Shown here one piece after another: positions 8,372 to 16,130 of a stretch of DNA of 35,031 nucleotides; the stretch's first letter is position 1, and each line of letters starts with the position of its first letter. Source of the stretch: an uncultured Prevotellaceae bacterium (GTDB lineage Bacteria > Bacteroidota > Bacteroidia > Bacteroidales > Bacteroidaceae); assembly GCA_900318305.1 (NCBI GenBank), contig ONKB01000021.1, forward strand, positions 1-35,031. The letters run 5' to 3'. The position numbers and the translations under genes were made by a program. A model generated the notes under the pieces. The model did no database searches, was not told where the DNA came from, and saw only the letters and a list, made by a program, of their open reading frames with translations.

Positions 8372-10048
8372 ATGAAGGACAAATTTGTTATCGGATTGGA
8401 ATTTGGCACCGACTCAGCCCGTGCCTTGCTGGTCAATGCCATAAACGGAAAAGAGATTGACACGGAAGTCGCTTATTATCCACGTTGGATGGATGGGAAA
8501 TACACAAACAAGAGCATCGCCCAGTTCCGTCATCATCCCCAAGACTACATCGAATCTCTACAAAAATGTGTCCGTGCGGTGACAGACCGCCATCAGGAAC
8601 TGGTTGACGCCATCGTCTCCATATCCCTTGATACCACAGCCAGTACACCATGTCTTGTAGACAAAACATGTACGCCTCTGGCCATGAAGAAAGAATACTC
8701 AGACAATCCAGACGCCATGTTCGTGGTATGGAAGGATCATACAGGACAACCCGAGGCCGACGAGATCAATGCCCTCATAGCAAAACAACCAGTGAACTAC
8801 TCCCTCCATACAGGCAATTTCTATTCCGCCGAGAACTATTGGTGCAAAGTACTCCACACCCTGCGGCACAGTCCAGAACTTCAAAAGGAGGCCTATTCTG
8901 CCATTGAGATTTGCGATTATATCCCAGCTTTACTTACGGGGTGTACTGATGCCTCCAAGGTCAAATTCGGACATTGTTGCGCCGCATCCAAACTCATGTG
9001 GGCAGAAGAATGGGGCGGCTATCCTCCTGCAGAATTCTTCAAACAGTTGGACCCAGTCCTCATCCCCATATTGGAACACCTTCCAAATGACAATTACAGT
9101 TGTGAGAAATCAATAGGCACACTCACTGCCGAGTGGGCAGAAAAACTTGGACTGAAGGAAGGCGTCATCATTGGTGCAGGCAACGTTGACTCCCATTCCG
9201 GCGGAGTCGGCGGTGGCATTACCTATGGTACTATGGTGATGAACCTCGGCACATCCGCATGTTTCATGTCGGTAATGCCCAAGGAGGAAATGGGCAACAC
9301 TATCGTAGAAGGAATCTTCGGACAGGTTGACGGTTCTATCTTGAGCAACATGGTAGGTTTTGAATCGGGTCTTTCCTCTTTCGGTGATGACTTCGCATGG
9401 TTCAAGAATCTCATGTCCTGGCCTGTTAAGGCGATTGTCGGCAAAGACACATCAATTGACGAAACTACAAAGCAACGACTCATTGAGGCAGCCGAAGACA
9501 ATATCCTTCGTGAGGCGGCTAAAGAAGCAGAAAAACTTAACATCACGATTGACACTCCTCTGGCAACAGACTGGTTCAACGGCAGACGTGCACCATATAC
9601 GAACAACACCCTCACGGCAGCTGTCACAGGCCTTAATCTCTCCACCACAGCGGCAGAGATTTACTATGCCATTGCCGAAGCCACCGCTTTCGCAACAAAA
9701 AGCTGCATTGACCATAATGCCAAATATGGCGTTATTACCAACAAACTCATCGGCATCGGCGGTATAGCCCAAAAATCTCCGTTTGTCGTACAGCTACTCT
9801 CTGATGCCGTTAACATGCCTATTGAGGTTTCTGACTGCAAACAAGCAGGCACCCTAGGCTCGGTAATCCATGCAACAGTAGCTGCCGGTTTATATCCCTC
9901 AGTAGCCGAAGCACAAAAAGTATTATGCAAACCTGCATCCCAACGTTATCAGCCCGACCCTCAACGTCATGCACTTTTGGAAAGGCGCTATGAGCGATAT
10001 AAGGCTCTCGGTATGTTTACTGAGGATGAGCAAGGGAAAAGTTATTAA
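8372..10048 (+). CDS. araB: Ribulokinase-like FGGY carbohydrate kinase
   Basis: FGGY-family kinases phosphorylate a sugar or polyol with ATP; ribulokinase makes L-ribulose 5-phosphate. The 558 residues match the unusually long AraB branch (E. coli about 566), not the roughly 500-residue xylulo- or glycerol-kinase branches. The N-terminal phosphate loop is GLEFGTDSARALLV (about 8-21). SISLDTTAST and the catalytic-base region GNVDSHSGGVGGG fit the AraB pattern. A C-terminal ATP-binding region follows (IGIGGIAQKSPFVVQLLSD). No araA isomerase or araD epimerase is in the window; the next genes are a transporter and an oxidoreductase, so the true substrate may be L-ribulose, D-ribulose or a related ketose. 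The kinase call is firm, substrate and symbol less so. Confidence 0.87.
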   Translation: MKDKFVIGLEFGTDSARALLVNAINGKEIDTEVAYYPRWMDGKYTNKSIAQFRHHPQDYIESLQKCVRAVTDRHQELVDAIVSISLDTTASTPCLVDKTCTPLAMKKEYSDNPDAMFVVWKDHTGQPEADEINALIAKQPVNYSLHTGNFYSAENYWCKVLHTLRHSPELQKEAYSAIEICDYIPALLTGCTDASKVKFGHCCAASKLMWAEEWGGYPPAEFFKQLDPVLIPILEHLPNDNYSCEKSIGTLTAEWAEKLGLKEGVIIGAGNVDSHSGGVGGGITYGTMVMNLGTSACFMSVMPKEEMGNTIVEGIFGQVDGSILSNMVGFESGLSSFGDDFAWFKNLMSWPVKAIVGKDTSIDETTKQRLIEAAEDNILREAAKEAEKLNITIDTPLATDWFNGRRAPYTNNTLTAAVTGLNLSTTAAEIYYAIAEATAFATKSCIDHNAKYGVITNKLIGIGGIAQKSPFVVQLLSDAVNMPIEVSDCKQAGTLGSVIHATVAAGLYPSVAEAQKVLCKPASQRYQPDPQRHALLERRYERYKALGMFTEDEQGKSY

Positions 10049-10081
10049 CACACATTATAACCCTATCCTATTCGTACAGTC

Positions 10082-11380
10082 ATGACGTTTAATATACTTT
10101 CCAATCCCGACAAGCGTAAATGGGTAATTGTCGCCACCATATTCGTAGCTATCATCTGCAATTATCTTGACAGGCAGTTACTCTCCATTCTCAAGCCGGA
10201 AATTCTGGAGCATTACAATATTACTAATTTAGAATATGCATGGATAGTTAATATCTTTTTGATATGCTATGCGATTATGTATCCTCTCTCTGGCATACTC
10301 GTTGACCGTTTCGGTCCTAAGAATGTCATGCTCGGAGGCATTGCCATATGGTCACTAGCATGTATTGGAGGAGGTTTAGCCCCTAATGTATGGATATTCT
10401 CCGCTTGCCGTGGCATTTTAGGCTTAGCCGAACCGACCATCTTTGCCGGGCAACTGGTAGCCGTTACCTTGTGGTTTGAAAAAAGGCAGCGTGCCACAGC
10501 AAACAGTCTCTGTACAATAGGCGGCTCTCTCGGTGCAGTCATCGCCCCAATCGTGATAGCATGGCTGATGCATCTGCTGTCTTATTGGCAGTATGTTTTC
10601 ATTCTCTCGGGCGTCATTGGACTGGTCATTGCCTTCCTCTGGGTATTCATTTACAAGACACCTTCTGACGATATCCTTCAGAAAACCTTGAATGCTGATG
10701 ATAGCAACCAGCCTTCTGCCAATTCGCCCCGAGCCTTCACTTTTGGTCAGCTCTTTAAGACAAAAACTCTTTGGGGAGGTCTGCTCATCCGCCTTGTCAG
10801 CGATCCCGTTTGGTACTTTTGCTGTTTCTGGCTGCCTGGTTTTCTTCGCAGCATGGGTGCCAAAGAGAACCTCAGCACCCAGCAGACGCTGGACCTGATT
10901 CAATGGATAGGCGGCATACCTTTCTTTATCGGAGCTATCGGTGGCGTACTGACCTCCATGTGGTCAGACAAGATGGTTAAGAGAGGCAAGCTCACCTCCC
11001 TTTCTGCCCGCAAACTGACACTTATAAGCACAGTAGTCATTGCACCACTGTGTATCTTCGTTCCCTTTATTGCCATCAGTGAGACTCTTGCCTTCAACAC
11101 AAAAATCGGCCTTGTCATAGCTATATTCAGTCTCATAGCCGTCATGTGTCTTAGCTGGCTTTACACTTTACCTGTCATCCTCGCCGAGACATTCCCCATC
11201 AAGAATGTCGCTACAGTCATGGGAACTTGTTGTGGAGCAGGCGCACTGGGATCCACCGTATTTAACCAATTTGTAGGTTCAATACCAGAGCAGGGATGGA
11301 CCATCCTCTTCATCGTTATGGGAACACTTCATATCATCGCTGCCGTTATACTCAGCAAAATGGTACATAAGGAATACTAA
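10082..11380 (+). CDS. MFS transporter, ExuT-like (anion:cation symporter type)
   Basis: This is a 432-residue inner-membrane carrier with about 12 hydrophobic segments in two six-helix halves separated by a polar stretch (about 200-230). The first helix ends NYLDRQLLSILKPEI, which closely resembles hexuronate and sugar-acid carriers of the ACS family, and VDRFGPKNVMLGG is the loop 2-3 MFS signature. It sits 33 bases after the kinase and 41 bases before the FAD-dependent oxidoreductase, so it probably imports the substrate of that pathway. Uptake of a hexuronate or other sugar acid is the best guess; the sequence alone does not fix it. Confidence 0.87.
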   Translation: MTFNILSNPDKRKWVIVATIFVAIICNYLDRQLLSILKPEILEHYNITNLEYAWIVNIFLICYAIMYPLSGILVDRFGPKNVMLGGIAIWSLACIGGGLAPNVWIFSACRGILGLAEPTIFAGQLVAVTLWFEKRQRATANSLCTIGGSLGAVIAPIVIAWLMHLLSYWQYVFILSGVIGLVIAFLWVFIYKTPSDDILQKTLNADDSNQPSANSPRAFTFGQLFKTKTLWGGLLIRLVSDPVWYFCCFWLPGFLRSMGAKENLSTQQTLDLIQWIGGIPFFIGAIGGVLTSMWSDKMVKRGKLTSLSARKLTLISTVVIAPLCIFVPFIAISETLAFNTKIGLVIAIFSLIAVMCLSWLYTLPVILAETFPIKNVATVMGTCCGAGALGSTVFNQFVGSIPEQGWTILFIVMGTLHIIAAVILSKMVHKEY

Positions 11381-11421
11381 TCGATACAGAAACTGGAAAC
11401 AATACATAAAACTATAGAAAT

Positions 11422-12786
11422 ATGAAAACTATCACAGAACCTTCAAGACAACTCAATGTGCGTTCAGAGGTTGACGTTCTCGTTGTCGGAGGCGGCCCTT
11501 CAGGCATTATCGCTGCCGAGGCAGCTGCAGGAAAAGGTCTCAAAGTCATGATTCTGGAAAGCAGAGGCTTTCTTGGAGGCAATCTCACGATCGGCCTTCC
11601 CATCCTTTCCTTCCTCAACTGCAACGGCAAGCAAAACATCAAGGGCCTGCCACAAAAATTCATTGACCGCCTCCGCAAAGACGGCAATGCCAGCGACCAT
11701 AAACCATGCAAGCTTCACATGAGCCTTACCATCATCAATTCCGAGGCTGCCAAAGATGTTGCATTGGACATCATGGAAGAAAAAGGCGTTGAGGTCCTCA
11801 TGTACACCTTTGTTGCTGATACCATAACCGAAGGGCGCAAAGTCAAAGGTGTTATCATAGAGAGCAAGGCAGGGCGCGAGGCTATCCTCGCCAAGACTAT
11901 CATAGACTGCACTGGTGATGGTGATGTGGCCTACAGAGCAGGCGTTGCCATGAGCAAAGGCAATGCCCAAGGCGGCATGCAGCCACCCACTCTCATGTAC
12001 AATATGCGAGGCGTTGATGTCAATAAACTGCGCGATGCAGTTGTCAACCATCATGACGAATTTGACATGGACACTATGCCTGCCCATCAGTTCGCACAAG
12101 GCATGTTTATTACCGTCGGACTCCGCAACCAAATCAAAAAAGCACAAGCTGCTGGCATCAAGATACCTGTAGCCCGCACGATTCTCATTACGGGACTCAA
12201 CAAAGATGAAATATGGGTGAACATGACACGCGTTAATGGTGTTGACTCCACATTACCCGAAAGCTATACTCACGGCGAAATTGAGGCAAGGAAACAAATC
12301 AAGGAAATCAATCGCTACCTCAAGCAGTTTGTTCCTGGTTTTGAGAACGCCTATATGGACAAGGTCACTCCATTCATGGGCATCCGTGAGAGCCGTGTCA
12401 TGCAAGGGCGCTATATCCTCACCGCTGAAGATATACTCTCCAGCCGCCGTTTCGACCATGTCGTTACCGTTGCCAGCTATCCTGTGGATATCCACCATGC
12501 TACTGACGATGACTGCACAATGATGTTCACCAAAGACGATTATGACATACCTTTTGAATGTCTGCTACCCAAGGAATACGACAACCTCCTTGTTGCCGGC
12601 CGCTGCTCATCCATGAATCACGAGGCCATGGCAGCCACACGCGTCATGTCCACTTGCATGGCATTAGGTGAAGCTGCCGGCCGTGCCGCCCGTATTGCAC
12701 TGTCCACAGGCGTAGAACCCGCAAACATTGACATCAAGACATTACAGAAAGAATTGCGTGATACTGGAGCATATTTAGGAGACTGA
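11422..12786 (+). CDS. FAD-dependent oxidoreductase (FAD_oxidored family)
   Basis: The 454-residue, apparently cytosolic protein has an N-terminal dinucleotide-binding fold: DVLVVGGGPSGIIAAEAA (about 14-31) with the acidic strand end MILESRGFLGGNL. The second FAD motif IIDCTGDGDVAYRAG (about 157-171) and a C-terminal region with NLLVAGRCSSMNHEAMAA complete the pattern of the PF12831-type family, whose substrates are mostly unknown. It has no signal peptide. It follows the transporter by 41 bases, and the next gene starts 4 bases past its stop, so co-translation is likely. In this context it may oxidise a sugar or sugar acid brought in by the MFS carrier, which is inference. Confidence 0.85.
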   Translation: MKTITEPSRQLNVRSEVDVLVVGGGPSGIIAAEAAAGKGLKVMILESRGFLGGNLTIGLPILSFLNCNGKQNIKGLPQKFIDRLRKDGNASDHKPCKLHMSLTIINSEAAKDVALDIMEEKGVEVLMYTFVADTITEGRKVKGVIIESKAGREAILAKTIIDCTGDGDVAYRAGVAMSKGNAQGGMQPPTLMYNMRGVDVNKLRDAVVNHHDEFDMDTMPAHQFAQGMFITVGLRNQIKKAQAAGIKIPVARTILITGLNKDEIWVNMTRVNGVDSTLPESYTHGEIEARKQIKEINRYLKQFVPGFENAYMDKVTPFMGIRESRVMQGRYILTAEDILSSRRFDHVVTVASYPVDIHHATDDDCTMMFTKDDYDIPFECLLPKEYDNLLVAGRCSSMNHEAMAATRVMSTCMALGEAAGRAARIALSTGVEPANIDIKTLQKELRDTGAYLGD

Positions 12787-12790
12787 TACC

Positions 12791-13678
12791 ATGAGAACAC
12801 TGTTTATATCCTTCATACTGTTCCTGTTGGTATTGCCATTTACCAATGGGAAGAAGACTGTTGACGAGTACAGAATAATGTCATGCAATATCCGCATCAC
12901 TGGTTTGGAAGACGATGCTCCATTCCCTGAACGGGTATGGGAGAACCGCCGCGACCTCTGTGTCAACACCATACTTAAACGACAACCTGACTTCTTTTGC
13001 ATGCAGGAAGTCATCTATGACTCCTATGAGTATTTTAAACAGAAATGCAAGAAATACACATCTTACGGCTTTGTCGGCCCTGAAATGGATCCTTACACAA
13101 ATGGTTATCACTTCATTGGGAAAAATGTTATCTTTTTCCGTACAGATAAGTTTGAACTTGTCGGCAGCGGATGCTACTGGCTCAGCGACGATCCTCTCAT
13201 CGGCGGCAGTATGTCGTGGGGTACAAACCGAGCCCGTCATTGCAACTGGGTACGTCTCAAGGACAAGGAAACTGGCAGACAATTCCGCCTTCTTAACATA
13301 CATCTTGACCACAAGAGCGACTCCGCCCGCAGGGAACAAATCAAAATTATCATCAGGGAATGTGCCCAATATGCCGATAACTTTCCACAGATAATATGTG
13401 GGGATTTCAATGCCGGCATCAAGAGTGCCCCAATCAAATATATCCATGCTCAAAAGGGCTGGAACGAAATGTACGAAGACATTCATGGAATGGACGAATA
13501 TGGCTACACTTGTCACGGTTTCTTAGGTTTGGAGCGTCAAGGCACCGGCCGCCGTATTGACTTTATTTTCCACCATGGCAATGTGCAGACCCTCAAGTGC
13601 GAAGTTGTGAAAGATCATATAGACAAGATGTATCCCAGCGACCACTACTTTCTTGACGCAACATTCAAACTCAAATAA
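12791..13678 (+). CDS. Secreted endonuclease/exonuclease/phosphatase family protein
   Basis: The protein has 295 residues with an N-terminal signal peptide (MRTLFISFILFLLVLPFTNG). The rest carries the DNase I-like metal-dependent phosphoesterase motifs in order: IMSCNIRI (metal-binding Asn), CMQEV (metal-binding Glu), LNIHLDH, CGDFNAG (Asp/Asn pair), GRRIDFIF and the terminal PSDHYFL (catalytic Asp-His). Members cut phosphodiesters in nucleic acids, sphingomyelin or inositol phosphates; I cannot say which here. Export suggests a periplasmic or outer-surface substrate. It starts 4 bases after the oxidoreductase gene, so it belongs to the same transcript despite acting in another compartment. 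Confidence 0.88.
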   Translation: MRTLFISFILFLLVLPFTNGKKTVDEYRIMSCNIRITGLEDDAPFPERVWENRRDLCVNTILKRQPDFFCMQEVIYDSYEYFKQKCKKYTSYGFVGPEMDPYTNGYHFIGKNVIFFRTDKFELVGSGCYWLSDDPLIGGSMSWGTNRARHCNWVRLKDKETGRQFRLLNIHLDHKSDSARREQIKIIIRECAQYADNFPQIICGDFNAGIKSAPIKYIHAQKGWNEMYEDIHGMDEYGYTCHGFLGLERQGTGRRIDFIFHHGNVQTLKCEVVKDHIDKMYPSDHYFLDATFKLK

Positions 13679-13735
13679 GCATATCTAACACATTCTTTTG
13701 TACGTAGCTATTGCTGCTCATTATCATAGAGTTCT

Positions 13736-14857
13736 ATGAAGAAAAGATTAGACTCCTTAGATGCCCTACGAGGTTTTGACCTATTCTGCTTAGTCGCTCT
13801 TTCCCTTCTCATAAAGGATTTGGCACATGCTGCCAACAATCCTTGGATGAACACCATAAAGATGTTTTTCAGACACAAGGAATGGGACGGTTTCTCAACA
13901 TGGGATCTGGTGATGCCTTTGTTTATGTTCATGGCAGGCACGACCATACCCTACTCCCTCAGCAAATATCGCGATGGAGCCGAAAAGAAGGCACTTTATT
14001 GGCGTATAGGCCGACGAGTGCTACTATTATGGATACTGGGAATGATAGTACAAGGCAATCTGCTAGCTCTTGATCCACAGCGCATATATCTCTTCACAAA
14101 TACTCTACAGGCTATAGCTGTTGGATGGCTCTTCAGTGCTCTTATCTTTCTGCATACAAACTGGAGAACACAGATAGGCATCGCCATAGGACTACTGATA
14201 ACATTCTGGGCAGCCATGGAATTTGTGACGATAGGCAATTATGGCGGTGGCGACTATACTCCTCATGGCAATCTTGCGGAAGGCATTGATATGTTATTGC
14301 TTGGACGCTTCCGCGACACCGCAACAATCATTAATGGTGAAGTCGTCGTGAAGGCATCCTACACCTATACATGGATTCTTAGCAGTCTGAATTTCGTCGT
14401 TACGGTACTAACTGGCGTCTTTGCGGGTGAAATACTGAAGAGCCAGATAAAGCAACGTTCCAAAGTCATTCTGCTTGGATGTGTAGGTTTAGCAATGGTA
14501 GTTCTTGGCTGGATATGGAATATCTGGCATCCGGTAATCAAGCACATATGGACCAGTTCAATGGTACTTGTCAGTAGCGGTTATTGCTTCCTGTTAATGG
14601 CGTTATTCTACTACTGGATTGATTGTCGCGGACATAACCGGCACCTGACATTCCTAAAAGTATATGGGATGAATAGCATCACAGCATACGTGGTAAGTCA
14701 TATTATCAGTTTCTCAAGCATCAGCAAGTCTCTGTTTTTCGGTCTTGAGCAATATGCAGGTAATTATTATGATCTAATTATATGCCTCAGCAACGTCAGC
14801 ATACTATTCATCCTGCTTTATATTCTCTATCGAAACAAAATATTCTTGCGGGTATAG
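13736..14857 (+). CDS. DUF5009 / HGSNAT-like transmembrane acyltransferase
   Basis: This 373-residue polytopic inner-membrane protein begins KKRLDSLDALRGFDLFCL, the signature shared by DUF5009 proteins and by heparan-alpha-glucosaminide N-acetyltransferase relatives. WDLVMPLFMFMAGTTIPYSL is the second conserved helix of this fold, and about ten hydrophobic segments can be counted. Family members are thought to pass an acetyl group from cytosolic acetyl-CoA to a sugar on the other side of the membrane. It is the last gene of the plus-strand row, 57 bases after the phosphoesterase gene, and is followed by the terminator at 14884-14920. Acceptor and physiological role are unknown. Confidence 0.83.
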   Translation: MKKRLDSLDALRGFDLFCLVALSLLIKDLAHAANNPWMNTIKMFFRHKEWDGFSTWDLVMPLFMFMAGTTIPYSLSKYRDGAEKKALYWRIGRRVLLLWILGMIVQGNLLALDPQRIYLFTNTLQAIAVGWLFSALIFLHTNWRTQIGIAIGLLITFWAAMEFVTIGNYGGGDYTPHGNLAEGIDMLLLGRFRDTATIINGEVVVKASYTYTWILSSLNFVVTVLTGVFAGEILKSQIKQRSKVILLGCVGLAMVVLGWIWNIWHPVIKHIWTSSMVLVSSGYCFLLMALFYYWIDCRGHNRHLTFLKVYGMNSITAYVVSHIISFSSISKSLFFGLEQYAGNYYDLIICLSNVSILFILLYILYRNKIFLRV

Positions 14858-14883
14858 GTCCCCTGTTATCCATTTTATGCTGA

Positions 14884-14920
14884 ACAAAAAAAGACAGTCT
14901 CTTGTAAAGAATGTCTTTTT
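14884..14920. terminator. Bidirectional terminator between the acyltransferase and tRNA-Thr
   Basis: AAAAAGACA (14888-14896) pairs with TGTCTTTTT (14912-14920), giving a U-run on either strand. It can end the plus-strand kinase-to-acyltransferase row and the convergent minus-strand tRNA-Thr, which ends at 14923. Confidence 0.8.
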
Positions 14921-14922
14921 GG

Positions 14923-14995
14923 AGCCGAAACCGGGACTCGAACCCGGGACCTATTCATTACGAATGAATTGCTCTACCAACTGAGCCATTTCGGC
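14923..14995 (-). tRNA. tRNA-Thr (anticodon CGT)
   Basis: The minus strand gives a complete cloverleaf: acceptor GCCGAAA/TTTCGGC, anticodon stem ATTCA/TGAAT with loop TTCGTAA (anticodon CGT, reading ACG), and T-arm GGGTTCGAGTCCC. The discriminator base is T and no CCA is encoded. Promoter upstream at 15007-15036, terminator downstream at 14884-14920. Confidence 0.97.
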
Positions 14996-15006
14996 ATTTG
15001 CGAATA

Positions 15007-15036
15007 CAAAGTTAGTAAAATATCTTGGTAAACAAG
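15007..15036 (-). promoter_or_regulatory. Promoter of tRNA-Thr
   Basis: On the minus strand TAACTTTG (15014-15007) fits the -7 consensus exactly, with CTTG (15036-15033) 18 bp upstream as a slightly degenerate -33. The start site would fall near 15000, five bases before the mature 5' end. Confidence 0.65.
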
Positions 15037-15077
15037 TCTCTCGCAAGGAAAAAAACATCGTCAGTTACATGCTGTCC

Positions 15078-16094
15078 TCAACGTATACCTCTGGCATTGA
15101 GGGCTGCGGAATACTTACGCGCGTTTTGAAGATGCTCAGAATAAGTCTTAGCGAAATTATGGGTCCCAGAGAAATCCTCTTTGGCACACATATAGAGGAA
15201 ATCATGACTGACGGCATTCAACACTGCATCAACACCAACTGTCGTTGGTATCCGGATGGGACCAGGAGGAAGTCCTATATTACGATAGGTATTGTAAGGA
15301 CTTGCCACGGACAATAAATCATAATATATTCGATGCAGCCCAAATTGTCCAAGTGCAAACTTTATTGTAGGGTCTGCCTGCAGAGGCATACCCGTCTTAA
15401 GCCGGTTAATATACATCCCTGCAATCATGGGCTTTTCTGCATTAACGGCTGTTTCCTCGTCTATAATAGAAGCGAGTGTAATAACTTGTTGCGGTGTCAA
15501 TCCTATGGCCTTGGCCTTAGCCTGACGATCAGATGTCCAGAAACTGTCACTTTCTTTCTTCATACGGCTAAGTAATTTCGTCACAGGGATATTCCAATAT
15601 ATCTCATAAGTATTAGGTATAAACATGCCTATAATATTATTTGTATCTAAATGGTATGCCGCACAAGTTATACTATCCCTGAGGGTATTGATTATGATAG
15701 AAGAATCTATCATAAGCCTCTCGCCTAACTCGGCCGACAGACGTTCTACCGTACGTACAGAAGGTATTGTCAGACTGATTGGCGTCTGCATTCCACTCCT
15801 AAGTTTCCTGACGATACTCACCACGCTCTCGCCTGGTTCTATTTCATAATGACCAGTATGAATACGTTCCTTATAACCCAGTAATGATGTCATTGTACGA
15901 AATTCCCACATGCGATTTCCCTGTACAGCCTGTTCAAACTTTGCCATGACAGAGTCGGAAGTATCATCCTGATCAACATTGATATATATTCCTTTCTGGT
16001 GCGTCACAGAAGAGAAAAACATATAATATCCCACAGCACAGCACAATACTGCCAACACAGTAATGATACCTATTAACTGATATGTTTTTTTCAT
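15078..16094 (-). CDS. mltG: Endolytic murein transglycosylase MltG (YceG family)
   Basis: MltG cuts nascent glycan strands and is thought to set their length at the inner membrane. The 338 residues start with one N-terminal membrane anchor (about 7-27). A LysM-like region follows (HTGHYEIEPGESVVSIVRKL), then the YceG domain: FIPNTYEIYWN (about 158-168), LASIIDEET (about 207-215, presumed catalytic Glu about 214), GMPLQADPTIKFA, SPYNTY, GLPPGPI and FSGTHNFAKTYSEH at the end. The length matches the family. It is the last gene of the operon GH25-malQ-mltG, 36 bases after malQ. Confidence 0.95.
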   Translation of the reverse strand: MKKTYQLIGIITVLAVLCCAVGYYMFFSSVTHQKGIYINVDQDDTSDSVMAKFEQAVQGNRMWEFRTMTSLLGYKERIHTGHYEIEPGESVVSIVRKLRSGMQTPISLTIPSVRTVERLSAELGERLMIDSSIIINTLRDSITCAAYHLDTNNIIGMFIPNTYEIYWNIPVTKLLSRMKKESDSFWTSDRQAKAKAIGLTPQQVITLASIIDEETAVNAEKPMIAGMYINRLKTGMPLQADPTIKFALGQFGLHRIYYDLLSVASPYNTYRNIGLPPGPIRIPTTVGVDAVLNAVSHDFLYMCAKEDFSGTHNFAKTYSEHLQNARKYSAALNARGIR

Positions 16095-16130
16095 TAATAA
16101 TAATATTTTAATTATAACTAAAAAGTACTG

